32,909 nucleotides of DNA from a virus. The stretch is taken from positions 1-32,909 of the IMG/VR virus record IMGVR_UViG_3300042373_000318; one strand, written 5' to 3'. Shown here in pieces: positions 1 to 6,072 of the stretch. The position numbers and the translations under genes are program-made. Under the pieces are notes generated by a model. That model saw only the letters and a program-made list of their open reading frames with translations. It searched no databases and had not been told where the DNA came from. Each line of letters begins with the position of its first letter. Positions within the stretch are counted from its first letter, which is position 1.

Positions 1-243
1 GGCCAGCCAATGTGCCAGCCCATGCAGGGTGGCTATGGCCAATACGGCTACAGCAACAATCACGGCTTTAATGCCACAACCAATGGCATACCAAACCAGC
101 CATTTGGCGCCATGCCCAAGTGGACCAATCCAGAGCTAGACGAGTCTTGGACCCCTGGTCCACCACCAGACACGCCACCAGAACATCTTGAGGATGACCA
201 TGAGCGCGAGCAGCTGGCACAGGCAAGAAAAGAGGCTGAATAA
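1..243 (+). CDS. C-terminal part of holin-like membrane protein (5' truncated by window edge)
   Basis: The frame is open from base 1 to the TAA at 241-243 and encodes 80 residues: a Gly/Gln/Tyr/Asn-rich stretch, a Pro-rich segment with the motif ESWTPGPPPDTPPEHLEDD, and a charged end, QLAQARKEAE. It corresponds to the tail of the complete 178-aa protein at 32045-32581, about three quarters identical, with the differences concentrated in its first half. The membrane segments lie outside the window on this side. The stop overlaps the next start (TAATG), indicating translational coupling to the spanin gene. The function is inferred only from the full-length copy and the lysis neighbourhood. Confidence 0.8.
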   Translation, partial: GQPMCQPMQGGYGQYGYSNNHGFNATTNGIPNQPFGAMPKWTNPELDESWTPGPPPDTPPEHLEDDHEREQLAQARKEAE

Positions 244-571
244 TGTTTGGCATACCTTTACCCTATATCGCCCTAGCAATCGGCATTGCTTTGTTTGGCT
301 CTTACCGAGGTGGCTATCACTTTGGCTGGGAAGACAGGGACAATGACATGAAACTGGCCATTGCCCAAAAGAATGATGAAGCCAGAGCCAAAGAGAAAGA
401 GCTTGGCGAGAAACTGCAAGATCAGGAAACGAAACTCAGAAAGGCCCAAGATGATGTCAAGAAAAAGCAGTCTGCTATGCATGAGCTTGCTCGCACTGGT
501 CGGCTGCGCCTCCCAGCCCCAAGTTGTCCACAAGCCAATGCAAGTGCCACCATTAGCATTGGAAATCCACA
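1..571. repeat. Left copy of the contig-end overlap
   Basis: This segment recurs at the right end of the window with an offset of 32338. Positions 339-571 match 32677-32909 without a difference (233 bp). To the left the copies diverge: scattered substitutions in 243-338, then many substitutions and small length changes in 1-243, although the reading frame is kept. A packaged direct terminal repeat would be identical in both copies, so a circular genome joined through two strain variants is the better explanation. A true tandem duplication of the spanin region is not excluded. Confidence 0.9.
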
Positions 572-719
572 ACCCACAGATACCACTGAAACCGAACTTG
601 AGCGACAGACTATTGCAGCTCTTATCGATATCGCAGCAGATGGAGACAAAGCCATTGTCAAGCTCAACGCCTGCGCCAGCGCCTACGAAGAAGTAAGGAG
701 ATTAGTCAATGGTCAATAG
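243..719 (+). CDS. Rz: Rz-like inner-membrane spanin (i-spanin)
   Basis: A 158-aa protein with one N-terminal membrane segment (about residues 3-22), then a long charged coiled-coil region (about 35-85) and a periplasmic C-terminal part. This is the architecture of phage i-spanins, which span the periplasm with a lipoprotein partner and fuse inner and outer membranes at the end of lysis. The assignment rests on topology, on an Rz1-like lipoprotein frame nested inside it, and on the endolysin gene that follows with an 11-base overlap. The start overlaps the upstream stop (TAATG). A second, partial copy is at the right end of the window. Confidence 0.85.
   Translation: MFGIPLPYIALAIGIALFGSYRGGYHFGWEDRDNDMKLAIAQKNDEARAKEKELGEKLQDQETKLRKAQDDVKKKQSAMHELARTGRLRLPAPSCPQANASATISIGNPQPTDTTETELERQTIAALIDIAADGDKAIVKLNACASAYEEVRRLVNGQ
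451..696 (+). CDS. Rz1: Rz1-like outer-membrane lipoprotein spanin (o-spanin), nested in Rz
   Basis: The frame shifted by +1 inside the Rz gene encodes 81 aa from the ATG at 451, with an AAGG six bases upstream. The N-terminus has basic residues, a hydrophobic core and the lipobox LVGC, so Cys19 would be lipidated. The mature part is short and proline-rich (VPPLALEIHNPQIPLKP and a Pro/Ala end), typical of Rz1 proteins. It would sit in the outer membrane and bind the Rz C-terminus. The whole gene lies within Rz, as in lambda-type nested spanin pairs. ATG 454 is an alternative start. Confidence 0.82.
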   Translation: MMSRKSSLLCMSLLALVGCASQPQVVHKPMQVPPLALEIHNPQIPLKPNLSDRLLQLLSISQQMETKPLSSSTPAPAPTKK

Positions 720-1305
720 TCAGCAGCTCCAGCAACTGCACATTGGCCCAGAGTGGGTCGATGCGCTCAACGAAACATTCCAGCGCTTTGACATTTCAAC
801 GCCATTGCGCCAGGCTGCCTTTATCGGCCAGTGTGGCCATGAGTGTGGCAACTTCAAGGTACTGCAAGAAAACTTAAATTACAGGGCAGAGGCTTTGCAA
901 AAGCTCTGGCCCAAGCGCTTTGACGCTGCCAAGGCCCAAGCCTGCGCCCGTAATCCAAAGGCCATTGCCACGGCTGTTTACTCGAATCGGATGGGCAACC
1001 GAGATGAGGCTTCTGGGGATGCCTGGCGCTTCATTGGCCGAGGATGCATCCAGTTGACCGGCTCCAGCAATTATTTCCACGCTGGCAAAGCGCTAGGCGT
1101 GGACCTGATCATGCAGCCCGAACTGGTGGCCACGCCCCAGTATGCAGCCCTGACAGCCGGATGGTTTTGGGACACCCACAAGCTCAACCAGTACGCGGAT
1201 ATTCAAGACTATAAAAGCATGACGAAACGCATCAATGGCGGGTTCATAGGTTTAGACGACCGAATCCACCACATTGAAAAAGCAATCAAAGTCCTGACGT
1301 CTTAA
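709..1305 (+). CDS. Endolysin, glycoside hydrolase family 19 (chitinase/lysozyme-like)
   Basis: A 198-aa single-domain GH19-type enzyme that should cleave the glycan strands of peptidoglycan at lysis. It shows the family pattern: QCGHECGNF at about 41-49 with the likely general acid Glu45, a second acidic region ENLNYRAEAL at 54-63, and the FIGRGCIQLTG substrate-cleft motif at 108-118. There is no signal peptide or membrane anchor, so it needs a holin for release; the two-membrane-segment protein at 32045-32581 is the best candidate. It overlaps the end of Rz by 11 bases. Its TAA ends at 1305 and the convergent RecT gene's stop begins at 1306. Confidence 0.9.
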   Translation: MVNSQQLQQLHIGPEWVDALNETFQRFDISTPLRQAAFIGQCGHECGNFKVLQENLNYRAEALQKLWPKRFDAAKAQACARNPKAIATAVYSNRMGNRDEASGDAWRFIGRGCIQLTGSSNYFHAGKALGVDLIMQPELVATPQYAALTAGWFWDTHKLNQYADIQDYKSMTKRINGGFIGLDDRIHHIEKAIKVLTS

Positions 1306-2292
1306 TCACTGAGCTGCGCCAAGCGCGTTGATGCGCTTCTGGTAATTAGCCGTGTGCCTGACACGTTTCATGGTGTCTATGCGGCCAAGCGTTTCAGCGT
1401 TGCATTCTTTTAACTCTTTCAAGATTGTCATGCGCTCTCTGGCCGGGCGCTTGCCTGCCTTCGCGGTCTTCTCAGCCAGCTCTTCGTACGCATCTGCCCA
1501 GTCTTCCAGGGTGTCATGCACGCTGTAAGGCTGCTCTTTTCCTGGCACGCGCACAGCAAATCCGATGGAAGCCACCTCTTCGCCCAGGTCATTAATGTCA
1601 TCAGGCCGTTGGTCGACTAAGGTCTGGAGCTCAACGTGCTCGACCACCTCGGCTTGCTCTAGCACCTCTGGCTCAGCTAGCGCTGCCAACTCCACCGGCT
1701 TGGCCACTAGGTCAAGGGGGTTTGCAGGGGCTTGGCGGGGCGCTGGAGCGCTTTTCTGTTCAGCAGGGTAGTCATGTGCCTCCTCGGCTGTGATCAGCCC
1801 TGTAAGAACGTCTGCAAAGGCATCGCGCAGCGCAAACCCACGGGCACGCATCTGCATCATGCGCTTGGGGTATGCCGTCCATGGGCCTAACTTGCCCCAC
1901 AGGCCAGCACGCTTGGCATCCTCGACAGAGAACTTGAATGTCACCGGCGTGCGTCCCTTGCGCTTGGCCACGCAGACAGCCACGGGGTTGGGCGTGCCTT
2001 CGTTCTCAAAGTATTCCTCGATGTTCTCGCACGCGGGACTGGCCTGCACCAAAGCCATGAGCGAGTCGCCATACATGCTGGGCTTGCCGTTGATCACAGC
2101 AATGTTCTGCAGCGCTTGCATGGGTGCCATGCCCATCTCATAACCCCACTGCAAGCAAACCAGGACATCATTGGGTTTACCCTGATATGCCCTGGGCACC
2201 ATGCTGGAGCTGGCCAGCATCTCGCTGAACTGGATGGCCTCTGTGAGGGTGGTTGGCGCGAAGCCGCGCTGGTTAGTGGTTGTCAGTTGCAT
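1306..2292 (-). CDS. RecT-family single-strand annealing protein
   Basis: A 328-aa protein whose first about 180 residues match the RecT family (annealases that pair complementary single strands). Signs include PNDVLVCLQWGYEMGMAPMQALQNIAVINGKP-type sequence at 40-71 and a YPKRMMQMRARGFALRDAFADVLTG segment at about 142-166. The C-terminal third is acidic and poorly conserved. The gene ends a leftward operon with a YqaJ-type exonuclease, the usual partner of such annealases. A purine-rich ribosome site (GAGGA) precedes the ATG, and the start overlaps the end of the 61-aa ORF. It is probably used for double-strand break repair, genome circularisation and mosaic exchange. Confidence 0.88.
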   Translation of the reverse strand: MQLTTTNQRGFAPTTLTEAIQFSEMLASSSMVPRAYQGKPNDVLVCLQWGYEMGMAPMQALQNIAVINGKPSMYGDSLMALVQASPACENIEEYFENEGTPNPVAVCVAKRKGRTPVTFKFSVEDAKRAGLWGKLGPWTAYPKRMMQMRARGFALRDAFADVLTGLITAEEAHDYPAEQKSAPAPRQAPANPLDLVAKPVELAALAEPEVLEQAEVVEHVELQTLVDQRPDDINDLGEEVASIGFAVRVPGKEQPYSVHDTLEDWADAYEELAEKTAKAGKRPARERMTILKELKECNAETLGRIDTMKRVRHTANYQKRINALGAAQ

Positions 2293-2458
2293 TTTGATTT
2301 TCCTCTTCGATGTACTGTTTCATGGTTGTAAAAATGAGGTCGGCCATCGCATCGACAAACGCTTCGGCCTCCTCCTCGGTTGCGTCGCTCGCATTGAGCA
2401 GTGCCACGACAGCGCATTCGTATGCGTGCCGGATGGCTGGGCGGTCTGGTAGGTTCAT
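2273..2458 (-). CDS. Hypothetical 61-aa acidic protein
   Basis: I do not recognise a family. The ATG at 2458 is preferred because an AGGA lies eight bases upstream; a longer frame reaching 2515 would overlap the TM peptide gene. The product is helical and acidic, with an ATEEEAEAFVDAMADLIF stretch and a C-terminus rich in Glu, Asn and Gln. Its coding end overlaps the RecT start by about 20 bases, and it follows the 31-aa ORF with one base between them, so all are probably translated in one message. It might be an accessory of the exonuclease/annealase pair, but only position suggests this. Confidence 0.65.
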   Translation of the reverse strand: MNLPDRPAIRHAYECAVVALLNASDATEEEAEAFVDAMADLIFTTMKQYIEEENQNATDNH

Positions 2459-2459
2459 G

Positions 2460-2555
2460 TCAGTTGTCCTTTGCAATGAAGCACAGCGAAGCAACCAGCA
2501 GGCCGACGGTGCCACCGATCATCAGGCAGCCAATTGCAATGAGTGTGCAGATCAT
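2460..2555 (-). CDS. 31-aa single-span membrane peptide
   Basis: This short ORF has a strong ribosome site (AAGGAG, eight bases before the ATG). Its start overlaps the exonuclease stop (ATGA) and its stop lies one base before the next start. The peptide is almost entirely one hydrophobic, Gly-containing helix (CTLIAIGCLMIGGTVGLLVA), with a short KDN end. The tight overlaps and strong ribosome site argue that it is translated. Its function is unknown; small phage membrane peptides of this kind include host-exclusion factors and lysis modulators. Confidence 0.6.
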   Translation of the reverse strand: MICTLIAIGCLMIGGTVGLLVASLCFIAKDN

Positions 2556-3511
2556 GACTGCCACTCCTTAATTGACAGCGTGGATTGACGCACGCTGTAC
2601 GCTTCTTTAGCCGGCACTAAACGCTCGGCTGCTGCCTTGAAATTGCGCATTGGCCAGCTGATGACGTAGTGCCCTGCCCGGCCCTTCTCTGCCTGGCCCA
2701 GCTGCGCCTTTATCAGCTTCTCTGCTGTTTCGATGTGAGTCTCGGCTGCTCTGATGGCTGCCTTGTTTTCTAAGATGCCTTTGGCCAAGTCGGTGACGCT
2801 GCCTGGCAGCTCGATCTCTTCTTTGATGACAGCCTGTGGGTAGATGCGGTCAAGCTCCTTGCTGCTGGCCGGTGGATACCAGTCAATCTCAGCGCTGCGG
2901 CGGTACTTGTCCAGCTTACTCTCAAACTGCAGCACGGCCTTGACAATCTCTTTTTGGGTGTCGTAGTGCGGGCCGAACAGGAACACGCGCAGCTCGATGC
3001 CCTGGTACAGCACGCACACAGCGCCCCATTTGTGGCCGGTGACCAGCATCTGGCCTTGCAGCTGGATGGGGCCACGCGCCAGGTGAGGCACGTCCTCTGG
3101 CATGGTCTTGGTCAGCTTGGCTTCCAGCACGCCTGGGCCATCGAGCACAATAGAATCCTGGCCAACCACGAAGATGCCCTTATCGGGGTCGGTGGTGATC
3201 TCCTGGCCGGTGCCATTGCCAACGCCGTCCAGACTGCACGACAGCGCAACGCTGCTGTGGGTGTATGCCTGGTTGATCTCGGTGTTAAATTCGGTGATGC
3301 CCAGGCGCTTGGCTGCCTCAATCAGGATCACCGGCTCTAGGGTGTTGCCCCAGCCCATGGCTTCGTTGCCAATGTCGGGGCGTTCTTTGCCATCGATGGC
3401 GTTGATTGAGAACTGCAGCTCATCATTGGGCGTGCTGTACTTGCTAAAGCCCATCAAGCCCGGCAATCTGCTGGCGCTCATTGACTTGTCATCGGTTAAT
3501 TTTCCGGCCAT
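2552..3511 (-). CDS. YqaJ/lambda-exonuclease-type recombination nuclease
   Basis: A 319-aa protein with the motif order of YqaJ-like (PD-(D/E)XK) phage exonucleases: an N-terminal 'SASRLPGLMGFSKY' segment, WGNTLEP with Glu59, SLDG with Asp95, the LEAK catalytic strand with Glu130 and Lys132, and the downstream QLQGQM glutamines at 150-154. These enzymes resect double-stranded ends to leave 3' single strands for the annealase, here the RecT protein two genes on. An AAGGA lies seven bases before the ATG, and the gene follows the 98-aa ORF by three bases. The C-terminal region, about 240-319, is charged and helical. Confidence 0.85.
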   Translation of the reverse strand: MAGKLTDDKSMSASRLPGLMGFSKYSTPNDELQFSINAIDGKERPDIGNEAMGWGNTLEPVILIEAAKRLGITEFNTEINQAYTHSSVALSCSLDGVGNGTGQEITTDPDKGIFVVGQDSIVLDGPGVLEAKLTKTMPEDVPHLARGPIQLQGQMLVTGHKWGAVCVLYQGIELRVFLFGPHYDTQKEIVKAVLQFESKLDKYRRSAEIDWYPPASSKELDRIYPQAVIKEEIELPGSVTDLAKGILENKAAIRAAETHIETAEKLIKAQLGQAEKGRAGHYVISWPMRNFKAAAERLVPAKEAYSVRQSTLSIKEWQS

Positions 3512-3514
3512 GGT

Positions 3515-3811
3515 TTAATCCTTTGTTGTTGCGAGAGAATACACACGCACAATACGCGCATGTGCTTGAGGATGGACAGCTTCAGTAAAGCCGACCGTTG
3601 TAAATTGTTTGGTTCTAAATACGGCACCAAGCACCGATGGATGGACGCCTGATGGCACTTCAATGAATTGCCTGATGTCGTTGATGGAAACTTGGCCCTT
3701 CTGCTTGCACAGAACCACGGCCAGCGCCCTGCACCGTTCTAAGAACTGGTGGTCACGCTGCTCAAAGATGTCGAGCTGGCGCTGCTTAATGTCGCGGCCA
3801 GTTGCCTTCAT
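3515..3811 (-). CDS. Hypothetical 98-aa protein, possibly winged-helix
   Basis: A basic 98-aa protein with an N-terminal helix (KQRQLDIFEQRDHQFLERC), a segment resembling a helix-turn-helix (KGQVSINDIRQFIEVPSGVHPSVLGAVFR, about residues 38-66), and a short strand-rich end, IVRVYSL. This could be a winged-helix DNA-binding fold, but that is pattern reading only. The start overlaps the stop of the upstream 52-aa ORF (ATGA), and the stop is three bases before the exonuclease start, so it belongs to the leftward recombination operon. The ribosome site is weak, consistent with coupling to the gene before it. Confidence 0.7.
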   Translation of the reverse strand: MKATGRDIKQRQLDIFEQRDHQFLERCRALAVVLCKQKGQVSINDIRQFIEVPSGVHPSVLGAVFRTKQFTTVGFTEAVHPQAHARIVRVYSLATTKD

Positions 3812-3966
3812 AATTGAATTTTTTCAATCTGTTTAGCCATCAACCAATTGTCACCAAGCCGGCGAACAGATCGCACCCACTGGCGTTGATAAGAGCGGAT
3901 CGTGGCAGGCGGTGCATCGTAACCAGCAAAGATGCGGCGAACGTGAGTCAAAAATCTAGTATTCAT
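3808..3966 (-). CDS. Hypothetical 52-aa basic protein
   Basis: The ORF begins at the ATG ending at 3966, eight bases after a strong GGAGG, and stops with an ATGA overlap on the next gene. The product is rich in Arg and aromatic residues (HVRRIFAGYD, SYQRQWVRSVRRLGDNW) and ends in KQIEKIQL. The basic character suggests nucleic-acid or membrane-surface binding. I recognise no family. The ribosome site and tight packing between neighbours support real translation. Confidence 0.6.
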   Translation of the reverse strand: MNTRFLTHVRRIFAGYDAPPATIRSYQRQWVRSVRRLGDNWLMAKQIEKIQL

Positions 3967-3968
3967 AA

Positions 3969-4058
3969 TCAACCCCTCCACGCCAGCAATACACCCCAGC
4001 CACCAAAGACTAGGAACGTGCCCACAACGTAGGCTGCATTGATCAATTTTTCTTTCAT
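3969..4058 (-). CDS. 29-aa single-span membrane peptide
   Basis: A short ORF with an AAGGGG ribosome site before its ATG, starting 14 bases after the serine recombinase stop and ending just upstream of the 52-aa ORF. The peptide has a Lys/Glu N-terminus, one hydrophobic helix with aromatic and Gly residues (YVVGTFLVFGGWGVLLAW) and a positively charged RG end, which fits a single membrane span. Role unknown. With the 31-aa peptide at 2460-2555 it makes two membrane micro-proteins in one recombination operon. Confidence 0.55.
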   Translation of the reverse strand: MKEKLINAAYVVGTFLVFGGWGVLLAWRG

Positions 4059-4072
4059 GGTTTTCCCCTTAA

Positions 4073-4723
4073 TTAAGCTCTTGCGAGCAAGTTAGAAACC
4101 TGGCTTGCGTGCCAGACTGTGCCGCCCCTGGCGGTCTCAATGCCGCGAGCTGTGAGCTCGGCAGCAATGTCTCTGAGGGTGGCTGCACCCAGGCGTGCCT
4201 GGATGTCGCGCACCATTGGCAGCATGCGTGTTGCATAGGCGTCTGCCTTGGTTTTGATGCTGGCCACGCCAGCTGCGCTGCCAACTGTAGGGGTTGGGCA
4301 ACCCAAGCGTGTGCCACGGGCCTTGGCTTGTGCAAGGGCAGCCTTTGTGCGCTCGCTGATCTTACGTGCTTCCCACTCAGCAAACACTGCAGACATTTGC
4401 AAAAAGGTGCGGTCAGCTTCTGGCATGTCAGCACAGACAAAAGGTACGCCAGACTCAAGCAGGCCGGATATGAAGTGAACATTGCGTGCCAGGCGATCAA
4501 GTTTGGCAATCACCAGGACGGACTTTGTACGCTTGGCAAGGCTCATAGCCTGAGCCAGCTGCACACGATCTGTCTTGCGACCAGATTCGATCTCTGTAAA
4601 CTCAGCAACCAACTCTTGGTCACCGACGTGTTGAGCAACAGCCTGGCGCTGTGCATCTAAGCCAAGACCTGACTGGCCCTGGCGATCTGTTGACACTCGG
4701 AAGTAAGCTACAAATTTGATCAT
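4073..4723 (-). CDS. Small serine recombinase (resolvase/invertase type)
   Basis: A 216-aa protein with the serine-recombinase catalytic domain: YFRVSTDRQ with nucleophile Ser11, LDRLARN in the active-site region, and the E-helix segment ERTKAALAQAKARGTRLG. A C-terminal helix-turn-helix follows (TLRDIAAELTARGIETARGG). The length is that of resolvases and invertases, far below large serine integrases. The start was chosen because AAGGAG lies six bases upstream; a longer frame reaching 4816 would run through the promoter. It is the first gene of the leftward operon. It could resolve genome multimers, invert a segment, or act as a small integrase; no second crossover site was recognised, so this remains open. 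Confidence 0.88.
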   Translation of the reverse strand: MIKFVAYFRVSTDRQGQSGLGLDAQRQAVAQHVGDQELVAEFTEIESGRKTDRVQLAQAMSLAKRTKSVLVIAKLDRLARNVHFISGLLESGVPFVCADMPEADRTFLQMSAVFAEWEARKISERTKAALAQAKARGTRLGCPTPTVGSAAGVASIKTKADAYATRMLPMVRDIQARLGAATLRDIAAELTARGIETARGGTVWHASQVSNLLARA

Positions 4724-4765
4724 GTTGAACTCCTTGCACGTCATCTGTGCGTTGAACATGGAAGG

Positions 4766-4796
4766 ATTATAAACCCAAAGCGATATCGGTGTACAA
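4766..4796 (-). promoter_or_regulatory. Leftward early promoter
   Basis: Read on the minus strand, a perfect TATAAT (4766-4771) lies 19 bases from TTGTAC (4791-4796), with TGTACA as an 18-base alternative. The recombinase ATG is 42 bases further on. The spacer contains the palindrome CGATATCG (4781-4788), where a bound repressor would block RNA polymerase. It should drive the leftward recombinase and recombination genes. Confidence 0.6.
4779..4789. promoter_or_regulatory. Candidate operator O1 within the leftward promoter
   Basis: AGCGATATCGG contains the 8-bp palindrome CGATATCG between the -35 and -10 elements. It shares AGCGATAT and ATATCGG with the second site at 4870-4884. The likely ligand is the divergently encoded ribbon-helix-helix protein, or else the serine recombinase itself, since resolvases often bind sites in their own promoters. 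Confidence 0.5.
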
Positions 4797-4804
4797 CCCC
4801 CAAA

Positions 4805-4813
4805 CGGTAACCG
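4805..4813. promoter_or_regulatory. Short palindrome in the divergent control region
   Basis: CGGTAACCG is a perfect inverted repeat of four bases around a central A, midway between the two candidate operators. Its sequence is unrelated to theirs, and it is short enough to occur by chance. It is recorded because it lies in the 174-bp control region between divergent operons. Confidence 0.25.
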
Positions 4814-4869
4814 CACGTAAGGACTTACCCTAATGCAGCAATAAATCTTTCACTTAGGTGTTCTGTCCA

Positions 4870-4884
4870 ATATCGGAGCGATAT
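4870..4884. promoter_or_regulatory. Candidate operator O2 upstream of the RHH gene
   Basis: ATATCG-GAG-CGATAT is a perfect 6-3-6 inverted repeat ending 13 bases before the RHH start codon. It overlaps a possible -10 element, TATACA (4882-4887). Short palindromic sites next to their own gene are typical of autoregulating Arc/CopG-type proteins. The shared AGCGATAT and ATATCGG words with 4779-4789 suggest that one protein binds both promoters. No convincing -35 was found for the rightward promoter. Confidence 0.5.
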
Positions 4885-4897
4885 ACACTAATGCTCC

Positions 4898-5089
4898 ATG
4901 GATAACACACTCAAACCCTTCCTCACCAGGCTGCGCCCTGAGACTCGCCTGCTGCTTGACAAGGCAGCCGAAGACCAGCGCCGCTCTATCTCATCCCTAA
5001 TCGACCAGTGCGTGCGAGACCAGCTGCAGCCCCGCTACGGCACGCTCTCGCCCAGGCTTGAGCGCTTTCTGTCGGGTGTGAAGCAATGA
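4898..5089 (+). CDS. Ribbon-helix-helix (Arc/CopG-like) transcriptional regulator
   Basis: A 63-aa protein with the compact RHH pattern: a short basic strand (about residues 7-12, PFLTRL) that would enter the major groove as a dimer, then two helices (PETRLLLDKAAEDQ and SISSLIDQCVRDQLQ). It is the first gene of the rightward operon and is divergent from the serine recombinase, with candidate operators at both promoters. It probably represses one or both early promoters. It lacks a clear Shine-Dalgarno site, and a possible -10 lies about ten bases upstream, so a leaderless message is possible. No CI- or Cro-like repressor was seen elsewhere. Confidence 0.75.
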   Translation: MDNTLKPFLTRLRPETRLLLDKAAEDQRRSISSLIDQCVRDQLQPRYGTLSPRLERFLSGVKQ

Positions 5090-5262
5090 ACCACCAGGAA
5101 GCCAACAAGATTTTGGACATGGCCAAGGACGGCCAGCCAATACCGGAGGACGTATTGACCGAGGCGCTTTTCATGACGGGTGACGCTGGTTGCTGGCGCG
5201 ACATTCCTTGCCCTGACGTGCTGCAGTTTGTGCAAGACATGCGACAGGCCGGGCTGCTATGA
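5086..5262 (+). CDS. Hypothetical 58-aa protein
   Basis: The frame overlaps the RHH stop (ATGA at 5086) and the RusA start (5259), so it is embedded in a translationally coupled chain. The product is mixed acidic and helical, with GDAGCWRDIPCPDVLQFVQDM near its end. No family is recognised. The position between the regulator and RusA suggests an early accessory protein. Confidence 0.65.
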   Translation: MNHQEANKILDMAKDGQPIPEDVLTEALFMTGDAGCWRDIPCPDVLQFVQDMRQAGLL

Positions 5263-5681
5263 GCGCGGCCCTGTACTTTGTGGTGCCTGGCAACCCGGTT
5301 GGCAAAGGCCGGCCACGGGCCAGCACCAGAGGCGGCTTTGTGCGCATGTACACCGACGCAAAGACTGTGACGTATGAGCAGGCCATCGCGCACCAGGCCA
5401 CGTTTGCAATGCACGGCATGGATCTGTTTACCACGCCCATTAGCATGCGCATTTTGGCCTTCTACGGCATACCGCCAAGCTGGACAAAGCGCAAGCAAAT
5501 GCAGGCGCTGCGCGGTGAGTTAATACCAGGCAAGCCGGACATTGATAACGTCGCCAAGGCCGTGCTAGACGCATGCCATGTGGTCTACGTCGATGACAAA
5601 CAAGTAATTCGCTTAGTGATTGAAAAAGAATATTCCTATGACCCTCGCATCGAGGTCTACATCCACGAGATATTGAAATGA
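5259..5681 (+). CDS. rusA: RusA-family Holliday-junction resolvase
   Basis: A 140-aa protein of the usual RusA length. It has the N-terminal FVVPGNPVGKGRPR segment, the metal-binding KPDIDN motif at 92-97 (Asp94 and Asp96 likely catalytic), and the VVYVDDKQV segment with Asp112/Asp113. RusA dimers cut four-way junctions symmetrically. Here it would resolve intermediates made by the exonuclease/annealase pair or during replication, before packaging. It overlaps both neighbours by four bases (ATGA). Confidence 0.92.
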   Translation: MSAALYFVVPGNPVGKGRPRASTRGGFVRMYTDAKTVTYEQAIAHQATFAMHGMDLFTTPISMRILAFYGIPPSWTKRKQMQALRGELIPGKPDIDNVAKAVLDACHVVYVDDKQVIRLVIEKEYSYDPRIEVYIHEILK

Positions 5682-5851
5682 GTTTTGCAAGACACCAGGT
5701 CAGCCTTAAAGGCAGCAGCGTCAATGGCCAGCCGTTCAAGCTGTGCCACCGATGTGAAGAAAAGAAGCCGCCAGAAGGCGGCGTGCAGACCAGCCCACGT
5801 CGTTGGTACTGCGCTGTGTGCTGGGTGGACAAGATGAAGGGCAAGCGATGA
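5678..5851 (+). CDS. 57-aa putative zinc-ribbon protein
   Basis: Two CxxC pairs, CHRC at about residues 24-27 and CAVC at about 47-50, separated by a basic loop containing EEKKPPEGG, look like a small zinc ribbon. A basic end (KMKGKR) follows. The start and stop each overlap a neighbour by ATGA. Small zinc-ribbon proteins are frequent in phage early operons and usually bind nucleic acid or protein; the specific role is unknown. Confidence 0.65.
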   Translation: MSFARHQVSLKGSSVNGQPFKLCHRCEEKKPPEGGVQTSPRRWYCAVCWVDKMKGKR

Positions 5852-6072
5852 ACACACTGCCGAACAAGCTGCGCCAGCTGCTGCGGGGCCATGACGGCAT
5901 GACAACCAAGCAGCTGTCGCTATTGGTGGACTCATGCCCACGGGACATCACCAGGTCGCTCAAGACCATGCCCGATGCGTACGTTGACCGCTGGACAGGC
6001 CCAGAGCGTGGCCAGTGGGCTGCAGTGTGGTGCGTTGTTGATGTACCCGAAGACTGCCCCAAGCCAGAATGA
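5848..6072 (+). CDS. 74-aa putative winged-helix protein
   Basis: The start at 5848 (ATGA overlap with the zinc-ribbon gene) is preferred over a longer frame that would overlap it by 49 bases. The sequence MTTKQLSLLVDSCPRDITRSLKTM reads as a helix-turn-helix, followed by a strand-rich GQWAAVWCVVD wing, a compact winged-helix pattern. It may be a DNA-binding regulator or replication accessory. It ends with an ATGA overlap on the next gene. Confidence 0.6.
   Translation: MNTLPNKLRQLLRGHDGMTTKQLSLLVDSCPRDITRSLKTMPDAYVDRWTGPERGQWAAVWCVVDVPEDCPKPE

Noticed and set aside
1-571. Direct terminal repeat of a T7-like linear genome
   Set aside because: The two copies differ in many positions over 1-338; packaged terminal repeats are identical, so strain variation at a circular join fits better.
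4724-4816. N-terminal extension of the serine recombinase
   Set aside because: The extension would run through the TATAAT promoter and operator; the ATG at 4723 has an AAGGAG site and starts directly at the catalytic domain.
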